Assembly (NCBI RefSeq): GCF_001270745.1 | Contig: NZ_KQ434753.1 | Span: 403,155-467,154, forward strand | DNA: 64,000 bases | Reading direction: 5' to 3' | From: Jiangella muralis | GTDB taxonomy: Bacteria > Actinomycetota > Actinomycetes > Jiangellales > Jiangellaceae | Shown here: piece by piece, positions 53,667 to 62,143 of the stretch | How positions within the stretch are numbered: position 1 is the first letter of the stretch | Layout of the letters: each line of letters begins with the position of its first letter | Made by a program: the position numbers and the translations under genes | The notes under the pieces: model-generated | The model's database searches: none | What the model saw: only the letters and a program-made list of their open reading frames with translations | Told to the model about the DNA's origin: nothing

Positions 53667-54406
53667 ATGACGGAGGAGTACCGGTTCTACGGTGACCTCG
53701 CCGAGTGGTGGCCGCTGATCTCACCGCCGGACGACTACGCCGACGAGGCCGCCGTCGTCGCGTCCGCGCTCGATTCCGCCGACCTCGACGTCCGCGAGGT
53801 GCTCGAGCTGGGCAGCGGCGGCGGGCACAACGCCGTCCACCTGAAGCGCCGGTTCACGATGACGCTGGCCGACCTGTCGCCGCGCATGCTGGCGGTGTCG
53901 CGCGCGCTGAACCCGGAGTGCGCGCACGTCGAGGGCGACATGCGCGACCTGCGGCTGAGCCGCGCGTTCGACGCGGTGTTCGTGCACGACGCGATCGGCT
54001 ACCTGCTGGCCGAGGAGGATCTCGCCGCGACGGTCGAGACGGCGTTCGCGCACTGCCGGCCGGGCGGCGCCGCGGTGTTCGTGCCGGACCACACGACGGA
54101 GACGTTCGCGGAGCGCACCGAGCACGGCGGCGCCGACGCCGACGACGGGCGCGGCGCGCGGTTCCTCGGCTGGACCTGGGACCCGGACCCGGACGACACC
54201 TGGGTGCGAACGGAGTACGTGCTGCTGCTGCGCGAGACGGACGGCAGCACCGAGACCGTGCACGAGACGCACCGGACCGGCCTGTTCGGCCGCGACGTGT
54301 GGCACCGGCTGCTGGCCGCCGCCGGGTTCGAGCCGCTGGTGCTGACCCGCCGCGACGGCCCGGACGACGCGCCGCGCGACCGTTCATCGGGCACCGTCCG
54401 GGCTGA
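53667..54406 (+). pseudogene. Class I SAM-dependent methyltransferase with apparent single-base frameshift near its end
   Basis: The start (EEYRFYGDLAEWWPLISPPDDYADEA), the SAM-binding LELGSGGGHNAVHLK, DLSPRMLAVSRALNP and VEGDMRDLRL are those of an intact methyltransferase of about 245 residues. Near 54377-54382 the frame fails: the expected ending, (E/D)PFIGHRPG then stop, is encoded one frame over and stops at 54404-54406, while the original frame runs on for about 1.4 kb antisense to the next gene. One missing base after GCGCGA explains this. It is either a real lesion of a few C-terminal residues or an assembly error; function may survive. Confidence 0.8.
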
Positions 54407-54425
54407 CCGGCGCCGGCCCCGGACG

Positions 54426-55745
54426 CTAGCGTGCGGCCGGGACGATGTTGTGGTTGAGGTGGAAGACGTTCTCGGGGTCGTAGCTCGTCTTCACGGCGGT
54501 GAGGCCGTCCAGCTTGGCCGGACGGTACGCGCGGCGCACGCCGGCGGCGCCCTCGTCGCTGAGCGCGTTGACGTACGCGCCGCTGGAGAACGGCTCGAGC
54601 GCGGTGGCGGTCCGGCGGGCGACGGCGATGCGCCCGGCGTCCTCGGCGGCGTCGTCCCACCGGGCGGCGGCGACGTACTCGAAGGCGGCGTCGCGCTGGC
54701 TGAACGCGGCGTCGTCGTCGGGGACGTCGGCGATGGCGCCGCCGTAGGCCTGCAGGCTGATCCCCATGTCGGCGTCACCGTGCTCGACCATCGCCTCGAT
54801 CGCCTCGTCCGTCAGGCCGCGCACGTAGTGGCCCTTCCAGTAGCGGCGGTACGCGTGCCCCTCCGGGGAGTCCTCGCGGGTCTGCAGCTCGACGTAGGAC
54901 AGTTCGCCGACGTTCTCCGTCACCGGCACGCCGAGCGAGCGCAGCGGCGGCAGCAGCTCTGCCGCACGCTCCGTCGGCCCGGCCCACACGTACCCGACGG
55001 TGGCCAGCCCGCGGCCCATCGACGCGGCGAAGGTGGCCTGACGGGGCGCGTCGGCGCTGAGGTCGCGCCAGCCGCGCAGCACCGCGGCGGCCTGCTCCAG
55101 CGGGTAGGTCAGCTCGGCGACGTAGGCGCGGGTCCCGGTGGCGTGCAGCTGGAACTCGAACTCCGTGACGATGCCGAAGTTGCCGCCGCCGCCGCGCAGC
55201 GCCCAGAACAGCTCCGGGTGCTCGTCGCGGGTGACCCGCAGCCGGTCGCCGTCGGCCGTCACCAGCTCGTAGGAGACGACGTTGTCGCAGCTCAGGCCGT
55301 ACTGACGGGCCAGCCAACCCATGCCGCCGCCGAGCGTGAGCCCGCCGACGCCGGTATGCGAGACGTTGCCGGCGGTGGTGGCCAGGCCGTGTCGCTGCGC
55401 CTCGACGTCGAGCGCGCCGAGCAGCGCGCCGCCCTGGACCCGGGCCCGCCGCGTGGCCGGGTCGACGGTGACCGCGCCCATCGGCGTGAGGTCGATCATC
55501 AGGCCGTCCTCGGGCACCGACATGCCCAGCACACTGTGGCCGCCGCAGCGCACGCCGATCTCCAGGCCCAACTCACGGCCGAGCCGGACGGCGGCGGCGA
55601 CCTCATCGGCGTCGGCGCAGCGGACGATCATCCGCGGCCGGCGGTCGACCATGGCGTTCCAGACCGAGCGGATCCGGTCGTAGTGCCCGTCGCCCGGCAG
55701 AACCAGGCGGTCGCCGAGCCGTTCGCGAAGCTGTGCTGTGGTCAT
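54426..55745 (-). CDS. FAD-linked oxidase, berberine-bridge-enzyme type
   Basis: 439 residues. The PCMH FAD domain contains RCGGHSVLGMSV, whose His is the usual 8-alpha FAD attachment site, and GGLTLGGGMGWLARQYGLSCDNV, whose Cys fits the second, 6-S-cysteinyl link, so bicovalent FAD is likely. The C-terminal BBE motif (YVNALSDEG ... YDPENVFHLNHNI) is present. It oxidises sugars or secondary metabolites. It diverges from a MocR-type regulator across 47 bases, which probably controls it. Confidence 0.93.
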   Translation of the reverse strand: MTTAQLRERLGDRLVLPGDGHYDRIRSVWNAMVDRRPRMIVRCADADEVAAAVRLGRELGLEIGVRCGGHSVLGMSVPEDGLMIDLTPMGAVTVDPATRRARVQGGALLGALDVEAQRHGLATTAGNVSHTGVGGLTLGGGMGWLARQYGLSCDNVVSYELVTADGDRLRVTRDEHPELFWALRGGGGNFGIVTEFEFQLHATGTRAYVAELTYPLEQAAAVLRGWRDLSADAPRQATFAASMGRGLATVGYVWAGPTERAAELLPPLRSLGVPVTENVGELSYVELQTREDSPEGHAYRRYWKGHYVRGLTDEAIEAMVEHGDADMGISLQAYGGAIADVPDDDAAFSQRDAAFEYVAAARWDDAAEDAGRIAVARRTATALEPFSSGAYVNALSDEGAAGVRRAYRPAKLDGLTAVKTSYDPENVFHLNHNIVPAAR

Positions 55746-55792
55746 GTGCCGAGCATCACAGCCGGGCGGGCCACGCGATAAGGTCCAATGAC

Positions 55793-57205
55793 ATGGCCGG
55801 AACCCGGACCAATTCCACCCGCGAGAGCCTGCTGGTCACGCTCGACCGCGAGTGCGGCGAACCACTGCACCGGCAGCTCGCCGCGGCCGTGCGCGACGGC
55901 GTCCGGTCCGGCCGGCTGCGGCGCGGCACCACCCTCCCGCCCACCCGCCGCCTGGCCGGTGAGCTGGGCGTGTCCCGCGGTGTCGTCGTCGAGGCGTACC
56001 AGCAGCTGGTCGCCGAGGGCTACCTCACCAGCCGCACCGGCGGGTACACCGAGGTCGCCGCCGCGCCGGCGGCCCAGCCCGCACCGTCGGCCCGGCCCGC
56101 CCCGCCCGCGCCGGCCGTCGACTTCGGCTACGGCCGTTACGACGTCGCGAACTTCCCGCGCGCCGCGTGGCTGCGCTCGATCCGCCGGGCGTACGCGCAG
56201 GCGCCGAACGAGCGGTTCGGGTACCTGACCGGGCGTGGCGTGCCGGAACTGCACGAGGCGCTGGCCGACTACCTCAACCGGGTCCGCGGCACCGCGGCCT
56301 TCCCCGACACCATCGTCGTCAGCAACGGGTACGCGCAGGGCATCGCGCTGCTGGCGCAGGTGCTGGCCGCCCGCGGTGTGCGCCGCATCGCCGTCGAGGA
56401 CCCGTCCGCCGACGACGACCTTCGGCCGGTGGCCCGTGCGCTGGGCCTGGACGTCGTCGGGGTGCCGGTCGACGACGACGGCATCCGCACCGACGTCCTG
56501 GCCGGTGTCGACGCCGGCGCGCTGGTGCTGACGCCGACGCACCAGTGGCCGACCGGCGCAATGCTGTCCGCGCCGCGCCGGGCCGAGGTGCTGCGGTGGG
56601 CGGGCGAGCGGGGCGCGCTGGTGATCGAGGACGACTACGACGCCGAGTACCGCTACGACCGCCTGCCGGTGGGCGCGATGCAGGGGCTGGCGCCGGACCT
56701 TGTGGCCTACTCCGGTACGGCCAGCAAGACGCTGGCGCCGGGGCTGCGGCTGGGCTGGCTGGTGCTGCCGCGACCCTGGGTCGACGACGTCGCCACGACG
56801 AAGCTGCTGGCCGACCGTGGCTCGCCGGTGCTCGACCAACTGGCCTTCGCCGACTTCCTCGCGTACGGCGAGTTCGACCGGCACCTGCGCCGCATGCGTC
56901 CGGTGTACCGGCAGCGCCGCGACGTGCTGCTGGCGGCGCTGGCCGCCCGGTTGCCGGAGCTGGAGCCCGCGGGCATCTCGGCGGGGCTGCACCTGGTGGC
57001 CTGGCTGCCGGACGGCGTCGACGAGGCGGCGCTGGTGGCCGCCGCGGCCCGGCAGGGCGTGCGCGTGAATGGGGTGACGCCGTACCGCCTTTCTCCGGCC
57101 GCGCGGGGTGGATTGATCTTCGGCTATTCCGCATTGAACGAACGCGCAGTCGCGGACGGAGTCGCGCGGCTGGCCACCGCGTTCGCGCGCCTGCGCCGGA
57201 GCTGA
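55793..57205 (+). CDS. MocR-type regulator (PdxR/GabR-like)
   Basis: 470 residues. GntR winged helix at about 20-85 (PLHRQLAAAVRDGVRSGRLRRGTTLPPTRRLAGELGVSRGVVVEAYQQL), then an aminotransferase-like domain with GVPELHEALADYL, TPTHQWPTGAMLS, VIEDDYDAEYRYDRLP and the PLP lysine in YSGTASKTLAPGLRLGW. The DDYDAEYRY motif is the form usual for GabR/PdxR-like members. ATG 55793 follows AAGG; the frame open to 55733 overlaps the divergent gene. Confidence 0.92.
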   Translation: MAGTRTNSTRESLLVTLDRECGEPLHRQLAAAVRDGVRSGRLRRGTTLPPTRRLAGELGVSRGVVVEAYQQLVAEGYLTSRTGGYTEVAAAPAAQPAPSARPAPPAPAVDFGYGRYDVANFPRAAWLRSIRRAYAQAPNERFGYLTGRGVPELHEALADYLNRVRGTAAFPDTIVVSNGYAQGIALLAQVLAARGVRRIAVEDPSADDDLRPVARALGLDVVGVPVDDDGIRTDVLAGVDAGALVLTPTHQWPTGAMLSAPRRAEVLRWAGERGALVIEDDYDAEYRYDRLPVGAMQGLAPDLVAYSGTASKTLAPGLRLGWLVLPRPWVDDVATTKLLADRGSPVLDQLAFADFLAYGEFDRHLRRMRPVYRQRRDVLLAALAARLPELEPAGISAGLHLVAWLPDGVDEAALVAAAARQGVRVNGVTPYRLSPAARGGLIFGYSALNERAVADGVARLATAFARLRRS

Positions 57206-57540
57206 CCCGGACCGCCCGGCGCCAGCCGGCGGCCGCGGCCGCCGGCTGGAAGATCCGCTGGTCGAGGACGTGTCCGCAGGTTTTTCTGGATCCAGATGCG
57301 CGAAACGGGTCGATGGGTTAATGTTGTTTCAGAGCCGCCCTGCCGTTTTGCCCCCCAAATTGGCAGGGTGGCCCTTTCTTTGCCCGGACCCCTTTCCGAG
57401 GCCGCTAAACCACCCACCGCGGTGATGTCTGTCACATCCTTTCCCGCACCTTTCTCCGCTCGCCACTTTCGGTCGTTCTGGTCACGCTCCACCCATGCGC
57501 TATCCTGTGAACCACCAACATAGTGAAGGGGCATCACGAC
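57206..57540. promoter_or_regulatory. Gene-free region with terminator, a second hairpin and the marR promoter
   Basis: 57222-57249 is a near-perfect 13-bp palindromic stem that should terminate the MocR gene. 57334-57344 pairs with 57362-57372 (11 bp, one G.U), with TTTG/CAAA pairing inside the loop, followed by the pyrimidine tract CCCTTTCTTTG; this may be a second terminator or attenuator. TATCCT at 57501-57506 is the likely -10 for the downstream marR gene. The stretch is relatively AT- and pyrimidine-rich. Confidence 0.5.
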
Positions 57541-58032
57541 ATGACGACCCCGCCGCACCACGCCGTGGCCTTCGACCGGATCCTCGAGCTGGTGATCGTC
57601 GTCAGCGACGACATGACCCGCACGTTGTCCGCGCAGGGCCTCACCGATGCCCGCGCGCACCTGCTCTGGGAACTGCATCACCGCGGCCCGTCGACCCAGC
57701 GGGTGCTCGCCGACGCGCTGCGGGTCAGCCCGCGCAACATCACCGGGCTGGTCGACGCGCTGGTCGCCACCGGCCTCGTCACGCGCGAGCCACACCCCAC
57801 CGACCGGCGGGCCACCCTGGTCACCTTCACCGAGCGCGGCGCGGCCATGACCGCCGCCATGGAGCGCGACCAGCAGGAGTTCGCCCGCATCCTCTTCGCC
57901 GGCATGCCCGACGACCGCGTGACGGCACTGGTCGACGGGCTCGACGATGTGCTGGCGCGGCTGAAGGAGCACGGCCTGACCGTCGACGCCGCGCGCGCGG
58001 CCGCCAACCCCGGGAACGAGGCCGGGCGATGA
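57541..58032 (+). CDS. MarR-family regulator
   Basis: 163 residues. Winged helix at about 35-105: DARAHLLWELHHRGPSTQRVLADALRVSPRNITGLVDALVATGLVTREPHPTDRRATLVTFTERG. It overlaps the next gene by ATGA, so it probably regulates itself and that membrane protein. ATG 57541 chosen with AAGGGG nine bases upstream; GTG 57523 is possible. Confidence 0.9.
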   Translation: MTTPPHHAVAFDRILELVIVVSDDMTRTLSAQGLTDARAHLLWELHHRGPSTQRVLADALRVSPRNITGLVDALVATGLVTREPHPTDRRATLVTFTERGAAMTAAMERDQQEFARILFAGMPDDRVTALVDGLDDVLARLKEHGLTVDAARAAANPGNEAGR

Positions 58033-58658
58033 CCGAGACGACCGAGCCCGCCGGCGGTGCCACCCTCTTCCAGAAGGCGGCCGCCTTCGAGTCGGGCGTG
58101 TGGCGCAGCCTCTACATCATGCTGGCCCGGCGCCCGCGGGTGCCGGAGCCGGGCGCCACGCCGTTCGGCTACCTCGAGCCGGTCTCGCTGATCCTCTGGG
58201 TGTTCATCATCGGCTCGGCGATCGAGGTGGTGGTCGTCCACTTCATCATCCCGTGGCCGGTCGTGCAGATCATCGCGCTGGTCATCGGCGTCTGGGGACT
58301 GATCTGGATGCTCGGCTACGCCGCCGCGCTGCGGGTGCACCCGCACGCCGTCGGCCCGACCGGCCTGTGGGTGCGCAACGGGTCCACCGTCGACATCGCG
58401 CTGCGCTGGTCCGACATCGACGCGATCCGCATCCAGAAGCGCACGCTGCCGGAGTCGAAGACGGTGCAGGTGGCCGACGGCGACGACGGCGACGTGTTGC
58501 AGGTGGCGGTGTCGAGCCAGCTCAACGTCCACCTCGTACTGTTCGAGCCGGTGACCGTGCGGTTGCTGGACGGCCCGGTGACCTTCACCGAACTGCGCTT
58601 CTACGCCGACGACCCCAAGGGGCTGGTCGTGCTGGCGCGCGAGCACCTCAGAGCGTGA
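58029..58658 (+). CDS. Membrane protein with PH-like domain, coupled to marR
   Basis: 209 residues with two helices at about 52-74 (VSLILWVFIIGSAIEVVVVHFII) and 78-100 (VQIIALVIGVWGLIWMLGYAAAL), then a bacterial PH-like beta domain (LWVRNGSTVDIALRWSDIDAIRI). Family not identified. Its last 11 bases overlap the convergent oxidoreductase. Confidence 0.8.
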   Translation: MTETTEPAGGATLFQKAAAFESGVWRSLYIMLARRPRVPEPGATPFGYLEPVSLILWVFIIGSAIEVVVVHFIIPWPVVQIIALVIGVWGLIWMLGYAAALRVHPHAVGPTGLWVRNGSTVDIALRWSDIDAIRIQKRTLPESKTVQVADGDDGDVLQVAVSSQLNVHLVLFEPVTVRLLDGPVTFTELRFYADDPKGLVVLAREHLRA

Positions 58659-59634
58659 CGACCACCTTGCCGCGGGCGCGTCCCTGCTCGGAGTACCGCA
58701 GGGCGTCGGGGAGTTCGGCGAACGGGTAGCTGCGGTCGATGACGGGGACCACCCGGCCGTCGTCGAGGTACTCCGTCAGCGCCAGCAGGTCGGCCCGCCG
58801 GTCCCGGTGGCCGACGACGTCGGTCATCGTCATCCGCTGCGACACGAACGGATGCAGCGCGAGCGCGCCGAACGCGTGCCCGATCGGCTGCACGAAGCGC
58901 CCGGCGGGCCCGCCGACGATGACCAGCGTGCCATCGCGCGCGAGGATCCGCCGGAACGCCCACGCCGAGTGCCCGCCCACGGCGTCGACGACGACGTCGA
59001 ACGTGCGCTCGCCGCGGGTGACGTCGGCGGCCGTGTAGTCGACGACCTCGGCGGCGCCGAGGCCGCGGACGAGGGTCGCGTTGCGACCGCTGCACACGCC
59101 GGTGACCTCGGCGCCCATCGCGACGGCCAGCTGGACGGCGAACGTGCCGACTCCGCCCGACGCGCCGTTGACCAGCACCCGCTGGCCGGCCCGCACCCGG
59201 CCGTCGTCGCGGACCGCCAGCAGCGCCGTCATGGCCGCCAGCGGGACCGCGGCCGCCTGCTCGAACGAGAGCGAGCCCGGCAGCGGGGCGAGGTCGGCCG
59301 CCAGCACGCACGTGTACTCGCCGAAGCCGCCGCCCGCGACCAGCGCGAACACACCGTCGCCCGGGGCGAGGCCGGTGACGGCCGGCCCGACGGCGGCGAC
59401 CTCGCCCGCGACGTCCGCGCCGAGGATCTCGATGCCCGGCCGGCGCAGCCCGAGGGTGCCCGGCAGGAGACGGGACAGCCGCGGCTCGCCGCGGACGTGG
59501 TGCCAGTCGTAGGGCTGCGCCGACGTGGCCCGGACCCGGACCAGCACCTCGTCGCCGGCCGGGACCGGGGTCGGGACGTCCACCAGCTCGAGGTCGGCGG
59601 GGGAACCGTACGAACGCATGACGTACGCCTTCAT
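58648..59634 (-). CDS. Zinc-independent MDR oxidoreductase (quinone oxidoreductase-like)
   Basis: 328 residues. Landmarks run in order: MKAYVMRSYGSPADLELVDVP, SAQPYDWHHVRGEP, GADVAGEVAAVGPAV, FEQAAAVPLAAMTAL and the NADPH-binding VLVNGASGGVGTFAVQLA, with no structural-zinc cysteines. Reduces an enone or quinone with NADPH. AGGAG ribosome site at 59634. Three tandem repeats upstream suggest regulation by a dedicated repressor. Confidence 0.93.
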   Translation of the reverse strand: MKAYVMRSYGSPADLELVDVPTPVPAGDEVLVRVRATSAQPYDWHHVRGEPRLSRLLPGTLGLRRPGIEILGADVAGEVAAVGPAVTGLAPGDGVFALVAGGGFGEYTCVLAADLAPLPGSLSFEQAAAVPLAAMTALLAVRDDGRVRAGQRVLVNGASGGVGTFAVQLAVAMGAEVTGVCSGRNATLVRGLGAAEVVDYTAADVTRGERTFDVVVDAVGGHSAWAFRRILARDGTLVIVGGPAGRFVQPIGHAFGALALHPFVSQRMTMTDVVGHRDRRADLLALTEYLDDGRVVPVIDRSYPFAELPDALRYSEQGRARGKVVVTL

Positions 59635-59656
59635 CGCACTCTCCTGACCTGGGATT

Positions 59657-59712
59657 CTTACGACGTAAGGTGGTCGTACATCGTAAGGTAGCCGTACGCC
59701 GTAGGGCTGTAA
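59657..59712. promoter_or_regulatory. Three tandem 18-bp repeats and a TetR-type palindrome
   Basis: Units start at 59659, 59677 and 59695 with consensus TAC(G/A)nCGTA(A/G)GG. The first overlaps a perfect palindrome, CTTACGACGTAAG (59657-59669). Lying 23-78 bases upstream of the oxidoreductase start, the array is a likely multi-site operator. The TetR gene at 61400 is the nearest candidate ligand-sensor. Confidence 0.6.
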
Positions 59713-59909
59713 AGACTCCGGCGCAGCTGGGTGAACGATCAGTGCCGCCCAGACGCCCCGATCCCGCGCCCATGACGGGCGGGTACGCCTCGGTGAGAGC
59801 CGGCCAGATACTCCGTCTGCAATGTGCAGCAGGCACGAGGCACGCAACCCCTGCCCAAACTCGGCTCAAGGGTCGGAGTTCGGACACCGAGCGACGTCAG
59901 GGTGTCACC

Positions 59910-60872
59910 CTAGATCCGCTCGGGCGTCAGGAGCGGACCGGTGACGGTCCCTTCCTGGACGATCCGCAGCTCGTCCTCGGCGGCGAGACGGTACCCGACA
60001 CGAAGCTGTACGGCGTCGGCGCCGGCGGGAACCGTGCCGACCACCAGGAGCGCATCGCCGCCACCGACACCGGCGTTCTCGTCGACGACGAGCTCCAACG
60101 GGTACTCCGCCCCGTCGATCAGAACGCTCGCGCCCTCGACGGCGCAGGCCACCACCACACCGTCGTGATCATCGTCACTGACGGGTAGCAGGGTGCCAGG
60201 ACGCGTCATCATCCGGACCTCGACCCACACCTCGCCCTCGGGCGCCCATCCTCGCTCGGGCAGATACCCGACCATCCGCAGATCGGCCTGGATCACCGCC
60301 CCCACCATCGTGTACCAGCCCGCGGGCGGCTCGATCACCGCCTCCAGGGTCCCTCCCCAGGGGACCGTCTCGATGAAGGGAGACTCGCCGACGAGATCCG
60401 CCGTCGCCACGGAGACCACCGCGTCACGACCCTCGAAGGTGAGCACCAACTCGGCGTCGCCGCCGTCGCCGGGCAGGACAGCGACCTGCGTCCCAACGGC
60501 CGCGGGATCCAGCTCGACCGGGACCTCGGTGTCACCCGCCCGCAGCATCGTCTCCGTCCGGCCCGGCGCCCACTCACCGGCATAATCGCCATCCGACACC
60601 GAGACTTCGACGAGGACGGCACCACCCGGCGCGCGGACGGTCTCGCCATCGACGAACGCCTTCTCACGCACTCCGAGCGCCTCGACGAGGTAGACGCCGT
60701 CGGGCATCCGCACCGCCACTCTCTCGTCCAGCAGCTCGATGCTGGGAGAGAAGGCGGTGTCCCCCACCGGAATCGTCGGGCCCGCGGGCGCACAGCCGAC
60801 GAGCAGAGCGGCGAACACGAGCAGCACCACACCGGCGGCCGCATGACGGCGGCGTGGGGAAAGCGGGCTCAT
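59910..60872 (-). CDS. Lipoprotein of unknown function
   Basis: 320 residues. Signal with lipobox LLVGC (lipidated Cys about 27), then a beta-rich acidic domain (VAVRMPDGVYLVEALGVREKAFVDGETVRAPGGAVLVEVSVSDGDYAGEW and similar). Exported and membrane-tethered. Family not recognised; no partner is obvious. Confidence 0.82.
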   Translation of the reverse strand: MSPLSPRRRHAAAGVVLLVFAALLVGCAPAGPTIPVGDTAFSPSIELLDERVAVRMPDGVYLVEALGVREKAFVDGETVRAPGGAVLVEVSVSDGDYAGEWAPGRTETMLRAGDTEVPVELDPAAVGTQVAVLPGDGGDAELVLTFEGRDAVVSVATADLVGESPFIETVPWGGTLEAVIEPPAGWYTMVGAVIQADLRMVGYLPERGWAPEGEVWVEVRMMTRPGTLLPVSDDDHDGVVVACAVEGASVLIDGAEYPLELVVDENAGVGGGDALLVVGTVPAGADAVQLRVGYRLAAEDELRIVQEGTVTGPLLTPERI

Positions 60873-60909
60873 TCCTCGTCATCCTCCGACGTACGTCTCG
60901 ACCAGCCGA

Positions 60910-61100
60910 TCATTCGTCCAGGTACACCAGCGGATCGCCGCCGGGGCTCGCGCGGTCCTGCAGGACGATGGTGAGGATATCGAGCCCGCGGGGCGCAGGA
61001 CGTCGAGCATCTGCTCGCCCACGGCAGCGTCGGCGGCGAGGCTGACGCGTCCGATCGCAGGTGCGCTGCCGGGCAGCGCCTCCCCCCGTTCACGATGAGC
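60910..61100 (-). pseudogene. Degraded gene fragment
   Basis: On the minus strand GSAPAIGRVSLAADAAVGEQMLDVLRP-type sequence continues, after a one-base shift near 60983, as LDILTIVLQDRASPGGDPLVYLDE then stop. The two parts read like one C-terminal domain. No upstream remainder is found, so this is a probable remnant; the family is not recognised. Confidence 0.35.
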
Positions 61101-61399
61101 GGGCACCCGGTACGGCGAGGCATGCGTCGAATGCATGTGACCGTTCGTGAGCGGCCATGGGCCTGGGCATGTCTGTCGGGGGGGGTGACGTGAGCGCCAA
61201 CCGTTGGCGCTCACGTCACCTCGCCGGATCGTGATCGCTCACCCCTGGGCCGTACCGGCCGCCCCGATGGGTGACGACGCGGTGAGGTTCGGTCCTTGCG
61301 CGGGGAGTCGTCAAGCGGCGCCGCGGTCCTCACCGGTGCGCACCCACCGCGTCGGCCTCCCGCCGTCGTCACGAGTCACAGCGACCAGCAGCCCGAGGA
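61101..61399. other. Gene-free stretch with a strong 17-bp hairpin
   Basis: A perfect 17-bp stem (61184-61200 with 61204-61220) with loop CCG, core GGTGACGTGAGCGCCAA, is preceded by a run of G. A smaller CATGC/GCATG palindrome lies at 61122-61138. Nothing credible is encoded. The hairpin is probably a terminator for whatever the remnant gene once was, or part of a repeated intergenic element. Confidence 0.6.
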
Positions 61400-62125
61400 T
61401 CAAGAGGACTCACTCGTCCGGCGGCCGCGCAACCGGTCGAGGCCGTCGAGAATGAGGTCGAGACCGAACTCGAACTCGGCCTGGTCGTCGCACCAGCCGA
61501 GCGTGGAGCCGGGGTCGTCGTGCGCGATCTCGGCCAGCATGCCGGCCAGCTGCGGCAGCCGCTCGGCCAGCCCGGCCAGTTCCTCGGGCGCGGCGGAGCC
61601 GTCACCGGGGTCGAACAGCTCCTGGCTGAAACCGAGCGCCCGGCTGCCCAGCGCGTGCAGCGCGTGGTGGCCGAGGTCGTAGGAGAACCCGCCGTCGCGC
61701 ATGAGGCCGAGCAGGCGGTCGTGGTAGCGCAGGATCTCCGGGCTCATCGCCGCGCGGGTCTCGAGCACCGACGGCGCCCACGGGTGGCGCAGCAGCACCT
61801 CGCGGGCGGTGAGGATGCGGCGGCGGACGGCGTCCTTCCACCGCGCGCCCCCCGACGGCACGTCCAGCGCGTCGACCGCCTCGTTGATCTCCCGCGCGAC
61901 GACGTCGGCGATGCCGTCGAGCACGTCGTCCTTGTTGGCCACGTGGTAGTACAGCGACATCGCCTCGGCGCCGAGCACCTCGGCCAGCCGCCGCATGGTC
62001 AGCGCCCCGAGACCGGCGTCGTCGGCGATGCGCACCGCCGCCCGCAGCACGCGGTCGCGGTTCAGCGGGGCCCGGACCGGACCCGCTTCGGCATCGGCCA
62101 CCACGCACATCACCTCGGCTGGCAT
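61400..62125 (-). CDS. TetR/AcrR-family regulator with TetR_C_1 domain
   Basis: 241 residues. HTH at about 20-70: LNRDRVLRAAVRIADDAGLGALTMRRLAEVLGAEAMSLYYHVANKDDVLDGIADVV, then a TetR C-terminal ligand domain (VRRRILTAREVLLRHPWAPSVLETRA, YDLGHHALHALGSRALGFSQELF). The start is uncertain; ATG 62125 lacks a ribosome site and GTG codons 21-24 bases downstream follow GAGG. May act on the repeats at 59657-59712. Confidence 0.9.
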   Translation of the reverse strand: MPAEVMCVVADAEAGPVRAPLNRDRVLRAAVRIADDAGLGALTMRRLAEVLGAEAMSLYYHVANKDDVLDGIADVVAREINEAVDALDVPSGGARWKDAVRRRILTAREVLLRHPWAPSVLETRAAMSPEILRYHDRLLGLMRDGGFSYDLGHHALHALGSRALGFSQELFDPGDGSAAPEELAGLAERLPQLAGMLAEIAHDDPGSTLGWCDDQAEFEFGLDLILDGLDRLRGRRTSESS

Positions 62126-62143
62126 CGTACAAAACCGGGCCGG

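Noticed and set aside
53667-55781. A single 704-residue plus-strand protein
   Set aside because: After about residue 238 it is antisense to a clear flavoenzyme gene and shows shadow-type composition. The methyltransferase ends by frameshift at 54406.
57296-57523. 75-residue plus-strand frame in the marR upstream region
   Set aside because: No ribosome site or recognisable domain, and it runs through the hairpin and the probable promoter.
54426-59634. A natural-product gene cluster around the berberine-bridge-type enzyme
   Set aside because: The neighbours are unrelated regulators and single enzymes in mixed orientation; no synthase or tailoring set is present.
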